A DNA stretch of 64,000 bases from assembly GCF_014843355.1 (NCBI RefSeq), contig NZ_CP062137.1, positions 1,860,001 to 1,924,000 on the forward strand, written 5' to 3'. Shown here piece after piece: positions 30,328-41,854 of the stretch; position 1 is the first letter of the stretch, and each line of letters starts with the position of its first letter. The notes beneath the pieces are model-generated. The model saw only the letters and a list, made by a program, of their open reading frames with translations, searched no databases and was not told the DNA's origin. Made by a program: the position numbers and the translations under genes. The DNA comes from Actinobacillus sp. GY-402 (GTDB taxonomy: Bacteria > Pseudomonadota > Gammaproteobacteria > Enterobacterales > Pasteurellaceae).

Positions 30328-33300
30328 ATGGCAGATAATTTAACACTCGCACTCAAAATCAAAGCCGACCTTGAGAATGCCTTATCTAATTTTAAGGCGT
30401 TCGAAAGCGAATTGCAACGCAATAAAAAAGCGGCGGAAGGTCTGGGTAAATCTGCCAAAACAGGGGCAGCAGGCATTGAAAAACTTGGCAAAAAAGCCGA
30501 CCAAACCACCGGCAAGCTCGGCAAAACCCGCGCGGGCTTGGAATCTATCAGCACACAATTAGCCCGTTTGAAATCGCAAGCCATCGGATTTACGTTGGGC
30601 AATCTGGCGATTTCCAATCTTACGCAAACCATAGACTCGTACAATAGTTACGAGTCACGTATTAATCTAATCTCCAAATCTAACGCGCAAGCCAAGGGTA
30701 CGTTTGCCGAGTTAATGCAAATCGCAAATGACACCGGCTCGGCGTTTGGCGCAACCGCAGAACTCTACACTCGCCTATATCGTGCGATGGGTAGCAGTGC
30801 CAATAGCGCTGAATTATTGCAATTTACCCGCACCATCCAGCAAATGACGGTGATTTCCGGGGCCGGCGCGGAAGAAGCAAAAGCCGCCATCATCCAGTTG
30901 GCACAAGGTTTAGCTTCCGGCGCGTTGCGGGGCGATGAGTTTAATTCCGTGGCCGAACAAATGCCGATATTGCTCGAAGTGTTGCAAAAATCTCTCGGCA
31001 AACGCGGGCGGAACTGCGCAAAATGGCCGAAGACGGCGAAATCACGCCACAGTTGATTTTAGGCGCAACCAAAGAAGCCACCGAAGAAATCCAGCGTCAA
31101 TATGAGCAAATGCCGCTTACCATTGGGCGCGCCGTAAATCAACTGTCGAACAACTGGCTGAATTTTATCGGTAACACGGATAAAACCGTATCCGCCTCGA
31201 AAGTCGTGGCGGGCACGATTTCCCTTGTCGCTAATAATCTGGATTTATTGGCCGGCGCGGTGATTACTGCCGGTGCGGCATACACCGTGCATTTAATCGC
31301 TCCATTAGCCAAAAAAAAGCCACGGCACTGGCGGCGAGTACATTTGCGCTAAATGCCAACACCGTTGCCGTAAACGCCAATGCCAGTGCCCAGGTACGTA
31401 CCGCACAAGCGACAATTATCGCCATGCGCGCCGTAGACGGCGAAAGCGTATCCGTTGCGCGATTAACCCAAGCCTATGGCGCATTGGCCCTGGCTAAAGC
31501 AAAATCTGCCGCCGTTAATATCGGCTCCGGTGCGTTGGCATTTATGGGTGGTTGGACGGGTGTGGCAATTACCGCCGCGGTCGGCTTATACGCTGCTTAT
31601 CAGTATTTAAAATCCCAGGAAGAAGAGCTTGAGGCGCAATATCAACGGACAACCAACGCGGTCCAGTCTAACATCGAAAAAACCGAAGCCCTCATTGAAG
31701 CGCGGACAAAACTCGGTGAGTTGGGCGGATTCAGTGAGCGCGTAAGCCAGGTTGAAACCAATAATCAAGCCATCGATGAGGCGCAAGCGCAACTGGATGA
31801 GTTAATCAAGCGCCGTGATGATTTACAACAACAAATGCTGACGGATAGTTTCGGCGGGTTTATTAACACTGATAAGTTGGCTGAGGCAAATAAACGCGTT
31901 GATGAGTTACAGACCCACATCAACGAGCTTCAGGACGGCACAAGCACTCTTGCAGACTTAAACGTGCAACAACTTACCGCCGCTTTTAATGACGCGGTGG
32001 CCGCCGGCGGAGAACTTGGCGAAAAACTCAAAGAAATTGGCGACCCGACTGCACCGGAAGCGATGAAGTTGCTGGAAAGTGTCATTAAAGACGCTGAAGC
32101 GCAAATGAGTTCAATGGGGAGCGAACTTGACCAGGTTGAAAAGAAAGTCCGCCAAGAATTAACCAACTCAACCATGACTGCCACCGAACAGCTCGAAGCC
32201 ATGAAGGCTAAATTTATTGAGCTTGGACGCAATGCCGGCACGTCTGCCGAATTGATGGATCCGTTTATTGAGCGGATTAATATGGTGATTGGTTTATACA
32301 AAGAGTTAGACCAAGTTAAACAGCAAAAAGATAACGAAAAATTCTTTGGCGATATCAGCAAACGCGCTCGTCAGGCAAAAATGACCAGTAAGGAGCGCTT
32401 AATTGATGATATTAAAAATCGCCCGGGCGCCACTCAAGCACAAATTGACCAGGCCATTAAAGACGCAAACACAATTGAAGCAGGTGAAAGCTATCGTAGG
32501 GCGCAATCCAAATTCGCTCGGTCATCAAAAAGTCAAAAATACGACGCCACCGACAAAAACCTTGCACTCAATGTGCAATATTTGCGTTTGACCGGGCAAG
32601 AGGTCAAGGCCAATTTAACCGATATTGAGGGGCGTTATAACAAGCTTTTAACAGAGTTTCAGAAGCACTCCAATGTTGAAGGAATCAATCTGATTATCCT
32701 GCCGTTGGAACAGGCAAAAGCACAAGTTGACGGTGTACAAAACGAAATCAATCGATTGTATCAAAATCAAAGCACGCAAGAGCAACGCATACAGGCTCAG
32801 GTGCAAGTCGGCATTATCAGCCATCTTGAAGGGCAACAGCGCTTAAAAGAGGTGTATGCATCAACCGTCGCCGAACTCGAAAAACAAATCCCGGTATTGG
32901 AAAAACTGGCGCAAATGCCGGGCGCACAAGGCGAGGCGGCGAAGGTTACGCTTGAAAACATGAAGATTAAAATTGCGGAATTAAAAACGGCTTCCGACGA
33001 GCTTGAACAGGCTTTTAAGGACGGTTTAACGCAAGGTATTCAAACCTCTCTCATGGGGTTGGCGCAAGGCACCATGACGCTTAAAGATGCGATTAAAAAT
33101 CTGGCGACCACTATTTTAAACGCTATGGCGCAAATTGCCGCACAACAACTTGCGATGCAGGCAAGCAATGCCATTAGCGGGTGGCTTGGATTGACCGGTA
33201 CAGCGGCCAGCGCGGCGGCTGGTACGCCTGTCACAGCGGCAACAGGCGGGCATATCCGGGGTCCTGGTACCGGCACATCAGATTCCATTCCCGCACGTTT

Positions 33301-33637
33301 GTCAGACGGCGAATTTGTGGTGCGCGCGGCAATGGTATCGCGTTACGGTGTAGATTTTCTTCATGCTATCAATCGTGGCCGGTTGCGTAAGTTTTCGCAG
33401 GGCGGACCGGTCTCCGTGCCGACTGTACCAAGTTACCGTGACCCCGGATTAAGCGATTCACTTCGTGACGGGCGCGGCGGAACGCAAGTTGTGGCATCGC
33501 CGGTGAATATTCAGCAAACTTTAGCTGTTGACAGCGCCGAACTCTTTACCGCAGGCATTAGTACTAACGCAGGCACAAAAGCGGTGCTGACCTTGCTTCG
33601 CACCAATAAATCAACCGTAAAAGATATCCTGAATTAA
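30328..33637 (+). pseudogene. Tape measure protein with two frameshifts
   Basis: Sets tail length. Three consecutive open frames (to 31056, to 31352, and from about 31321) join when one A is added at 31000-31002 and one at the A8 31311-31318, giving 1103 aa. The N-terminal tape-measure domain (GSAFGATAELYTRLYRAMGS, ALRGDEFNSVAEQMPILLE), a central hydrophobic segment and long coiled coils are clear. The C-terminus (ATGGHIRGPGTGTSDSIPAR-LSDGEFVVRA) is typical. An 1100-aa ruler implies a tail of roughly 165 nm. Confidence 0.9.
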
Positions 33638-33650
33638 GAGGTAAATTTAA

Positions 33651-34652
33651 ATGGCATACAAGATGGGCGTTGCACAAAATGAGCGCGATTTATTAGATAT
33701 TTTGAATAAGTTTTTAACCACCGACCCGACGCTCGTTGCTAGCGGACAGGCGTGGACGGTACTATTCGACCGCACATTGCCCGCAACAAGCACACAAGTT
33801 GAACGACGTCAAATCGCCTGGAAATCTACCGGCACAGGAATTGAGCAAGACATTTATATTTGTGCTGTGACAGATAATTTAATTTCGGCGGATACATACA
33901 ACATCAATTTTTGCGGCGGCACCTTCTTTAATTCGGATTTTATAAATGCAAACCAAATTTGGCCTGGAATGATTAATGTTTCGCCACGCGTGGTATTGTT
34001 CGCGGACAGTCGCCCGATTGATTACATTTTTGTGGCGGACGGGCGTTGTTTCAAAGCGATTACGCGTATCTCGAATGTGTGTTCAAGCGCCTATTGCGGC
34101 TTTATTTTGCCAACTGTGGCACCGAATGAATACCCTTATCCGCTTTGTGTGGCGGGGTCAGCGCCACTTCTGAAAAAGAATCCTGGAACGACTAGCTTTT
34201 CATCTATTTTACCGCGTTACTCCAATACGTGGGAGTATCATTCATCCTTAGCCAATCCTTTAGCCGGCAACTGTTGGTTGTTTACTCCGGACCAAAGCTG
34301 GCGAGACTTTTATGGAACTTCGTATGTGGAATTCACGAATGATTCAAAAGCACAAAATATAATGCCACATTTCACTTATAAAAAAGGAAGTTACAACTGG
34401 TACGTCATGCAGTGTTTATCTGCGTCGCCTGGCGATACCTATCCTCTTTTTCCGGTCGAATTTATTTCTGACGGTAACAGTAGCCAAGGAATTAATCGCT
34501 GGGGTGCATACGATGGTGTGTATTGGATTCCCGGCGTCCAACGCGCCGTAGGTGATGAAGTGACACTGCCTAACGGCAATAAAGGGGTGGTATGTAATAA
34601 CGGATACCGCACAACCACAACAGATTATTTTGTTATTGATTTAGGAGCATGA
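33651..34652 (+). CDS. Minor tail protein, first of a related pair
   Basis: 333 aa opening MAYKMGVAQNERDLLDILNK; similar in its first 60 residues to the next gene (MAYQTGTAKNVADLLTKLSD). Rich in aromatic and Gly residues with many beta strands, ending GNKGVVCNNGYRTTTTDYFV. Place after the tape measure indicates a tail-tip component; no enzymatic motif. Confidence 0.55.
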   Translation: MAYKMGVAQNERDLLDILNKFLTTDPTLVASGQAWTVLFDRTLPATSTQVERRQIAWKSTGTGIEQDIYICAVTDNLISADTYNINFCGGTFFNSDFINANQIWPGMINVSPRVVLFADSRPIDYIFVADGRCFKAITRISNVCSSAYCGFILPTVAPNEYPYPLCVAGSAPLLKKNPGTTSFSSILPRYSNTWEYHSSLANPLAGNCWLFTPDQSWRDFYGTSYVEFTNDSKAQNIMPHFTYKKGSYNWYVMQCLSASPGDTYPLFPVEFISDGNSSQGINRWGAYDGVYWIPGVQRAVGDEVTLPNGNKGVVCNNGYRTTTTDYFVIDLGA

Positions 34653-34653
34653 T

Positions 34654-35607
34654 ATGGCATATCAAACCGGCACCGCTAAAAACGTCGCGGATTTATTAAC
34701 CAAACTGTCGGATTTTGCCAACTCGCTGGGATGGTCAACCAACAAACTTACGTCAACGGCACTGTTTATCAATAATGCTGACGGATACTGGGCAATGGAA
34801 TTTAAAGATGGTTTGTTATTCACTATTGCAGCGACCGGATACGATGGTACGCGAGACTGCTTTAACCAGCCGGGCTCATCGTCGGTCAATTCATACGCCA
34901 ACGTAAAAACGTGCACATCGCAATTAGGTACCGGCGATTATGTGAGTTATGACTTTTTCGGTACAAGTCAATATTTACATATTTGCGTTCAGATTAAAAA
35001 TGAGGTGTTCCGCCATTTCGGCATGGGCACGCTCAACAAAGAAGGCGAATACACCGGCGGTCAGTATGCGTTTGGTACCTATCTAAATTATGGAAGTTAT
35101 TATATCGGAGAATTAAGTAGCTATCATGTTTTCGGTTTTTCTCATGGTGCGCAATCATATGGCCCCGTTCTGCGGGCGGACAGGATAGCGGGGGGCCACG
35201 CCTCACCGTGGTATTTTATTAATGATTACCGAGAGGATTACGCAAAATTGGATAAATCAGCATACGGTGCCTATATGCTAACAAACGGCAGAGCGGATGG
35301 TTATTGGAATCATCCGGACGTCTGGCTGCTTATTTCCAGTCAGTCTAATTTCGGGCAGGCGGTTATCCCAGTGCCAAATGCGCCGATTGCACTCTGTAAA
35401 GACGGATTGTTCCGCCGCCTCGGCGTACTACCGGATCGTTATCAATGCCGGTTAAATAACATTTATCCTCGCCAGCGATTGCAAATCAACGGTGAAAGCT
35501 GGATGTTTATCCCAAGCGCAAAATACCAAAAAGGCAATCCGTCGGTATCTGCCGATAAGTCGGATAATTCCGGTGAGTATGGTGTGGCGTATCGTATCGT
35601 TGAGTAA
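34654..35607 (+). CDS. Minor tail protein, second of a related pair
   Basis: 317 aa, start one base after the previous stop. Shares the MAYxxGxAxNxxDLLxxL opening with its neighbour, and ends with a similar YPRQRLQINGESWMFIPS-YGVAYRIVE segment. Likely a tandem duplication that diverged. Receptor binding is possible but unproven. Confidence 0.55.
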   Translation: MAYQTGTAKNVADLLTKLSDFANSLGWSTNKLTSTALFINNADGYWAMEFKDGLLFTIAATGYDGTRDCFNQPGSSSVNSYANVKTCTSQLGTGDYVSYDFFGTSQYLHICVQIKNEVFRHFGMGTLNKEGEYTGGQYAFGTYLNYGSYYIGELSSYHVFGFSHGAQSYGPVLRADRIAGGHASPWYFINDYREDYAKLDKSAYGAYMLTNGRADGYWNHPDVWLLISSQSNFGQAVIPVPNAPIALCKDGLFRRLGVLPDRYQCRLNNIYPRQRLQINGESWMFIPSAKYQKGNPSVSADKSDNSGEYGVAYRIVE

Positions 35608-35613
35608 AAGAGT

Positions 35614-37301
35614 ATGGCAGTAATTAACGGCTATCATATTCCGACGATTGCCGTCGGTAAAATTAAAGATACCGGCTACCTTGATGCGTTGGTGACGTAT
35701 CGCGGAGCGGATTCCCGGCTTCTCAACTTAGGGGTGACAACTGCCGGAAAAATCACAGCGCGCCATATTCAAAATCAAACCTTAGGCGCGCAGGCGTATG
35801 TTATTCCCAACTATTATTCGGATTTATACCGCCGCATTATCGTTATTCCGCATACGGTCAGTCTTGGCTCAATTTCAACGGATCAGACTTTTAGTGTTCA
35901 GGTTTGGAATGCAAATAAAAGTGCGGTCAAATTGTTATCCGTTTCCGTAGTTGGCGGTGAAGGTATTACGTTAGACGGGCCAACATCCGGCACATTTAAC
36001 GCGCTCGCACTAAAAAATGGACAGTCAACGTCAGCATGCAGGGCCCAGCTGTAATTGATTGCGTCGTGACCTTTAATTTTTTAGGCAAAAATCCCGTCAC
36101 GTTGCATATTACCGGGTCGCGCTCAACAGATTGGTCGTTTATGCCCGATTGGAGCGAGAATGTCACCGAGAATCTGGAGTGGCTTACCCGTGTACATCAA
36201 TCTGTCACAGCCGCCGAACAGCGCATTGCGCGCCGTTTATCACCACGACGCACTTTCGAGTTTAAAGTGAGTTTCGGCAACGTCGAACGACAACTGTTTG
36301 AATCTGCGCTCTACGGTTACGGCTCTCGCGTCTGGGCTATGCCGGTTTTTACTGACTGCGCAAGATTGTTGCAAAATGTGCAACAGGGCGAGATTGAGCT
36401 TGCTATCAATACCGTTGGTTATGATTTTTCCGTCGGTGGCCGCGCAATTTTGATGACCGGAAATTACAAGGAAATGGTAGAAATTACTGCGCTTGAAGCG
36501 GGAAAAATTACTGTTAAGCGCCCAATCACCAGCAATTTTGACCGCACGTTGACAACGGTTTATCCGCTCCGTTCGGCTGTATTAACGGATATGCCGCAGA
36601 TACGCCGCCTGAGCGATAATGTATCTACCGCTCAAATCCGCTTACAACTGCACGAGCATAATAGCTGGAGTGATGATGTAGGTCACTTGCCGACATATCG
36701 CAATCACCCGGTATTAGAGCCGACCAGCGAATGGTCGGAAGACATTACGGCGCAATATACGCGGCTGATTAAGACGCTCGATAACGAGACAGGTCTGCCG
36801 TATTACTTAGATACGGCCAATAAGGCGTTTCAGCTCACATCTCATCGTTTCATTGTAACCGGACGCGAGGAACAACGTAAACTACGTAATTTATTTTATT
36901 TCCTGCGCGGACGTCAGCGCGCCATTTGGGTGGCAACGGCCAGCACGGATGTGACGCCGGTGGAAGATATTTTAGGCCAGACTTTGGATATCGCTCACAT
37001 CAACTACACCGCTGCTTTAAAAAAACAAACCGGACGGCAGGATGTGCGCATTGAGTGTACCGGCGGACGGATATTTTATCGCCGTATTATTTCGTCAAAT
37101 GTGATTAACCCAACAACCGAACGTCTGGCATTTGACGGTGATGCAATCAAAGTGACACGGGCTGAGATCCTCAAAATATCGTTTTTAGCCCTCTCCAGAC
37201 TGGAGAGCGATACGGTGCCATGGGTGCACCATACGGATGCCGACGGTGCGGCAACGGTCACCGTGAGTTTTAGAGGATTGCGCGATGAGCTTGAGGGGTA
37301 A
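35614..37301 (+). pseudogene. Distal tail protein, frameshifted
   Basis: Two frames (35614-36054, and about 36030-37301) join when one G is added at 36030, reading QSTVSMQGPAVIDCVVTFNF across the junction: 562 aa. Beta-rich domains including TDWSFMPDWSENVTENLEWL and RQRAIWVATASTDVTPVEDI. Matches the large tail protein before the hub gene in D3112/B3-like phages by order and size. Holds an uptake core near 35925. Confidence 0.7.
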
Positions 37302-37362
37302 TCAAAAAACGTTCAACTTTTTGACCGCACTTTAAGCAATATTTAAACGGAATTTAAAACAT

Positions 37363-38172
37363 ATGAGCTACTTAAACAAAACACATTCTATCGCTGAGGG
37401 GCAACCTGTCGACCTGTATCAGTTTACCCGTGGCGACAATGAGAAAGTCTGGCGCTTTTGTAATGCCGACCAAGATTTAGAAATCAACGGCGAAAAATGG
37501 TTAGCGGCGGCAATCAAGGATGAGCGCGGTGACGGCGGGGATGGCAAAATTACCATTAAAATGCCGAGTAATAACCCGGTGGCCCGGCTATATCGAGGGA
37601 TTCCGCCGAGTCAAACGGTGACATTGACGATTATGCGTCTTAACTGGATGGACACCGAAATTCGGGTGGTATGGATTGGCACGATCGTAGAGGCTAAACG
37701 TCCGGAAATTCAAACCACACAACTGATTTCTGCCGCCTTATCCGAAACGATGGAGAGCGCAGGCTTGCGGCTTACATGGGGACGCAACTGTCCTTATACC
37801 CTCTATGACGTAGATTGCAAAGTGAAGCCTGGCAAATTTGTTGTTGCCGGGCTGACGATTAACGCGCTGGATGGGGTTTCTATCACCGTCGATACCCCGG
37901 CTAATCTGCCGCAAGGCTGGTTTAACGCAGGTTTTATTGAGTGGATTGACGACGGCGTGCGCGAGGTGCGAGCGGTGACTATCCATGAAAATAATAAATT
38001 AACGCTTATGGGGGGGACACAAAAGCTTTCCGTCGGTATGGTTATTAAGGTCTATCCGGGTTGTGACGGACGGGCTCAAACATGCCTGAAAAAGTTTAAT
38101 AATATGCTCAATTTCGGCGGTGTGCCGCACATGCCGACCAAGTCGCCGTATGACGGTTCGAGAGTATTTTAA
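37363..38172 (+). CDS. Tail hub protein of the Phage_BR0599 family (lambda gpL-like)
   Basis: 269 aa with a beta-rich N-terminal part (VDLYQFTRGDNEKVWRFCNA) and a C-terminal part with four Cys: NCPY, VDCK, GCDG and QTCLKKFNNMLNFGG. In lambda gpL and gene-transfer-agent hubs the equivalent Cys bind a 4Fe-4S cluster. Intact. Confidence 0.8.
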   Translation: MSYLNKTHSIAEGQPVDLYQFTRGDNEKVWRFCNADQDLEINGEKWLAAAIKDERGDGGDGKITIKMPSNNPVARLYRGIPPSQTVTLTIMRLNWMDTEIRVVWIGTIVEAKRPEIQTTQLISAALSETMESAGLRLTWGRNCPYTLYDVDCKVKPGKFVVAGLTINALDGVSITVDTPANLPQGWFNAGFIEWIDDGVREVRAVTIHENNKLTLMGGTQKLSVGMVIKVYPGCDGRAQTCLKKFNNMLNFGGVPHMPTKSPYDGSRVF

Positions 38173-38179
38173 GGAGTTA

Positions 38180-38431
38180 ATGATGTGGGCAGCATTCGGA
38201 TGGGCAATCGTACGTGCAGTGGTTGTGATGGCGATCAGTTATCTGGTTAACCAGGCGACATCGCGAAAACAATCAAGTAACAGTCCCGAAGCGGTCGGGG
38301 CAAAAGACTGGAATTTTCCGCAAATCGAAGAAGGTACACCTCAGTGTGTATTTTTCGGCGACTGCTGGACTGAGGATTGGCAAGTTTTAGCATACGGAAA
38401 CTACCGCACCTCAGAAATTAAAAAGGGTTAA
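38180..38431 (+). CDS. Tail tip assembly protein with one membrane helix
   Basis: 83 aa from ATG 38180 (SD AAGGAG). Membrane helix FGWAIVRAVVVMAISYLVNQ then EGTPQCVFFGDCWTEDWQVL, a stretch usually at the N-terminus of J-like tip proteins. Here it is a separate gene, as in D3112-like phages. Function not defined. Confidence 0.6.
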   Translation: MMWAAFGWAIVRAVVVMAISYLVNQATSRKQSSNSPEAVGAKDWNFPQIEEGTPQCVFFGDCWTEDWQVLAYGNYRTSEIKKG

Positions 38432-38433
38432 CT

Positions 38434-38640
38434 ATGGATAAATTAATCATCACCATGCAAGACATGCGCCGAGTTCATTTTTGCGCATCCGGCGTTGAAG
38501 CCTTTTTTAAGCGCGAAGGATTGGATTATATGGATTTTTTGCAAAACGGCATTCCGGCGGATAAATTTTTGGCCACCGGGAGTGTCTTTGCGCGCAAATG
38601 TGTAAATGCCGCACTTGCCGCGCACAAGGAGGCCGAATAA
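38434..38640 (+). CDS. 68-aa conserved phage protein
   Basis: Opens MDKLIITMQDMRRVHFCASG and includes GVEAFFKREGLDYMDFLQNG. Sits between tip genes with 2-bp and overlapping spacing. Small proteins of this pattern occur before J in transposable siphophages; role unknown. Confidence 0.6.
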   Translation: MDKLIITMQDMRRVHFCASGVEAFFKREGLDYMDFLQNGIPADKFLATGSVFARKCVNAALAAHKEAE

Positions 38641-41431
38641 TGGGGGGAAAAAGTAAGAGTAAACCGGTTACAGTCGGTTACCGTTATTACTGGGATATTC
38701 AATCCGGTCTGGGACGTGGGCCGGTAGACGAAATCGTGGAACTACGCGTGGACGATAAAACCGCGTATGTCGGCAAACCGGGCGAATTAACGCAATCCCA
38801 AGCTATCTATATCAATAAACCGAATTTATTCGGCGGCGAAGATACCGGTGGTGAGGGCGGCATTCAAGGACGAATGGAAATCTTAATGGGTGAGCCAGAC
38901 CAGAAGCCGACTCAAATGCTTATTAACCTATTAAAAGGCGTATTAAATCCTGCGCTCTCTAATGCCGGCGGTTTTTTCGCGCGTAAACGCAATAGACGGT
39001 ATCATACCACGCAACAAGATTTCTTCTCTTCCGGTCCGGTTTTACCGGGCGATATTGCACCAGATGAGATTATTCCTGGTTTCCGAGGTATTGTAACAAC
39101 GGTATTCAGCGGACTTATCAGCTGTTATAACGCTTACCCCAAAAAACACAGCTACCGAGTCCGGCGTGCTAATAAGGGCTGGTATAACGGTGGGGTATGG
39201 TACCCGGAAAAAGCTAAAATCCTGTTGCGCAACGATAATCTTAAAATTTCCGGTTTAACGCCGGAACAGGAAGAAAACGTGCGTCAAATTCATGCCATGA
39301 ATCCTGCGCACATCCTCGTTGAATGTGCCACCAATAAAAGCTGGGGCGGGAAAAAAGAGTTTTCCGACTTGGATTTGGATAGCTACAAAAAAGCCGCCGA
39401 CACACTTTACGCTGAAGGTTTTGGCTTGTGTATCCGCTATAACCGTCAGACTTCAATTAAAGAATTCATTCAACAAATCGTTGACCATATCGGAGCGGCG
39501 CAATATGACAATGTGGAAACCGGTAAACAGGCGATTAAACTGATTCGCAAAGATTACAAAATCGAAGATTTACCACTATTTACTTATGATAACGGCATTT
39601 TAAGCGTGCTCGATGATGACAGTGCCGCGACCGACAAGCAAGCTAATCAGGTCATCGTTAAATATCGGGAGCCAGTGACAAACCGAGAGGACCAAGCGAT
39701 TGCCAATAATATCGCCGCTGTGCAAATGCATGGTGTGATTAGCAAAACAGTCGAATACAAAGGTGTCCCAACGTTTGATTTGGCTGCACGCCTAGCACAG
39801 CGTGATTTAGAGATGATTGCAAGCGGACTGACCCGACTCAAAATTACATTTGATATGCGCGGATCGGAATTGCGTCCTGGCGATGTAATTCGAGTGAATT
39901 TGCCGGACCGTGATATTGTGGATGTGGTATTCCGCGTCGGTGAGCTTAAAAACGGCAATGAAGGCGAAATTGTGGCAACTTGTCTGCAAGATGTATTTGG
40001 GATGCCGGCCGCGAACTACTCGACGCAAAAAGGCGAGTCATTCTATGTTCAACCCGACTATACCGCCAAACCTATCGACCAAGCACGGTTATTCGAGGTG
40101 CCATATCATGTGCTTCCGCTTGTGCTGACAGACGCAGAGTTGGCGTTTGTTAAAACCGACAGACTGTTTTTGTCTGGAGCCTTGGCGCGCAACCGACCGC
40201 ACTTTCCGTGGGCTATGATATGTTAATTAATGCGGGCGCTGGTTATACACAAACTGCCACTGGGTCATTTACTCCGTTTGTGCGACTTGTGGGCGAGGTC
40301 ACCCCATATCAGACAAGCATAAAAATTTAAACTTGAGGGAGATTATGCGGCATTATCCGGCGCGGAAGCCCCTAATCGTAGACGATGAAATCATCAAGAT
40401 TGCTTCGGTGGATTTCAAAACCGGCACAATGACGGTGGGGCGCGGTTGCGCGGATACTATCCCGCAAGCGCACCAGGCGGGTTCCGTGGCGTGGTGCTAT
40501 TTGCTGGCTGCCGGGACGGACGAGACTAAATATACTGTGGGCGAGCGGCTTAAGGTCAAGCTACTCACCCGCACCGCACAGCAGACGCTGGATGAGAGCA
40601 AGGCGACAGAGCTTACAATCACTACCCGACAACGCCAGGCGAGACCGTATCCGCCAGGCAATGTGCGTATCGATGGCAATTATGACAATGCGATTGCAGA
40701 TGGCACGTCATTTAAACTGACCTGGGCGCATCGTGACCGTGATGTTCAGGCCGACCAGTTAATTCCACATACGGACGGCAGCACGGTCCTTGGTGATGGT
40801 GTGGCGTATAAAATTGACCTGTTAAACGATGATATGGTTGTGCGATCAATTAATACTACGACGACGGCATTTACTTATCCCGACGCCCCAAATGGAAGGG
40901 GAACAGTTTAACCGGGTTGCATTGTATAGTGTTAAAAACGGCTTGCAGAGCTTACAGCGTTATATCTTCAAAGTTGGGGGGGCGTTGATATTACTGCATG
41001 ATTTTGACCATCAAACAAGATGGACTGCAGGCGACAGTTATTTCAACCGCTACAATGACAGCGATTTCGGCGAGAAAATCGGTTATTTACTACTCGGTCG
41101 TGTAAGCCAAACAACTGACGTATATAACGATTACGCAATCCCGGCGGGACAATATCAGCAATTCGAGCTTAATTACAAAATCTCAACATATAGCAAGCGT
41201 TCAGGTCAATGCAAAGTTATTGTGCAGCTACTTAACGGCACGGATGTGGTGGGATCATATGAGTCGGATTTATTGGGTAATTACCCAAAACAGGAATGGC
41301 ACCCGCAACTTGTAACAGGTGTAATTCCGCCTGAGGTAACAACGATTCGGTTCAGAATTGTTCCGCAAAGTAATATATCCACCAGTAATACACTGGCATT
41401 CACCGGCATCACGATTCGGGTTAGGGGGTAG
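38640..41431 (+). pseudogene. J-like tail tip/host-specificity protein with at least four frameshifts
   Basis: ATG 38640 (SD AAGGAGG) opens MGGKSKSKPVTVGYRYYWDI; clean to about 40160. Repairs that give one 929-aa reading frame: add a base near 40164, remove one A at 40321-40325, one C at 40369-40372 and one C at 40886-40889. Repaired joints read FVWSLGAQPTALSVGYDMLI, KLEGDYAALSGAEALIVDDE and PDAQMEGEQFNRVALYSV. The stretch after the G7 at 40976-40982 may hold two more. Binds the host receptor in lambda-like tails. Confidence 0.75.
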
Positions 41432-41439
41432 CTTTCAAA

Positions 41440-41547
41440 ACGTTTAAAAATTTATGCGTAATCGCCGGTGCGATTACTTATGGTTTCGCCACCGTTGGCA
41501 AAGCCAACGTTCAAAAAGCGTTGCTTTTTGTGACCGCACTTTTATTT
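41440..41547. other. Intergenic hairpins with an uptake signal
   Basis: Hairpins CGTTGGC-AAA-GCCAACG (about 41491-41507) and CAAAAAGC-GTT-GCTTTTTG (about 41512-41530), followed by the uptake complement ACCGCACTT. A 25-base stretch here starting CGTTGCTTTTTG recurs at about 63222-63246 in the host polysaccharide locus. Confidence 0.55.
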
Positions 41548-41572
41548 AATCAGTCTAAATGAGGATAAGCAA

Positions 41573-41758
41573 ATGCAAAACAAGACAGTGACATTACGCA
41601 ACGGCAACGTCGGTACGGTGGTTCATGAGAGCCCTTTCGGCAAACTCTTAATCGTCGAGCACAATGGCGATGAGTTACCGCCGACCCATTGGCACAATGC
41701 CGACGGTTCATTTTACGCAGACGCAAAAAGCCCGTTGGATGTGGTTGACATTAATTAA
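41573..41758 (+). CDS. 61-aa phage protein near the right end
   Basis: Opens MQNKTVTLRNGNVGTVVHES; predicted small beta barrel, SD GAGGATAA. Precedes the repeat tract and methyltransferase, possibly in one transcript. No family recognised. Confidence 0.55.
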   Translation: MQNKTVTLRNGNVGTVVHESPFGKLLIVEHNGDELPPTHWHNADGSFYADAKSPLDVVDIN

Positions 41759-41773
41759 GGACAGATATAATGC

Positions 41774-41844
41774 CAAACAAACAAACAAACAAACAAACAA
41801 ACAAACAAACAAACAAACAAACAAACAAACAAACAAACAAACAA
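41774..41844 (+). repeat. (CAAA)17 tetranucleotide phase-variation tract
   Basis: 71 bases of uninterrupted CAAA repeats (17 full units plus CAA). An ATG at 41770 enters the tract, and the methyltransferase ATG is 85 bases downstream of it. With 17 units the two are out of frame (stop TAA at 41860); with 16 or 19 units they would be in frame. Tetranucleotide tracts of this kind switch mod genes in Haemophilus. Confidence 0.9.
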
Positions 41845-41854
41845 GGAAGTAACT

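Noticed and set aside
36036..37301. Separate tail gene starting inside the previous one
   Set aside because: No ribosome site at 36036; one base added at 36030 joins it to 35614 with matching content.
41774..41844. CRISPR array or IS end
   Set aside because: A pure 4-base tandem repeat with no spacers or inverted ends.
41664..41852. 62-aa ORF running through the CAAA tract
   Set aside because: It starts inside the 61-aa gene in another frame without a ribosome site; the Lys-Gln-Thr-Asn repeat is the tract itself.
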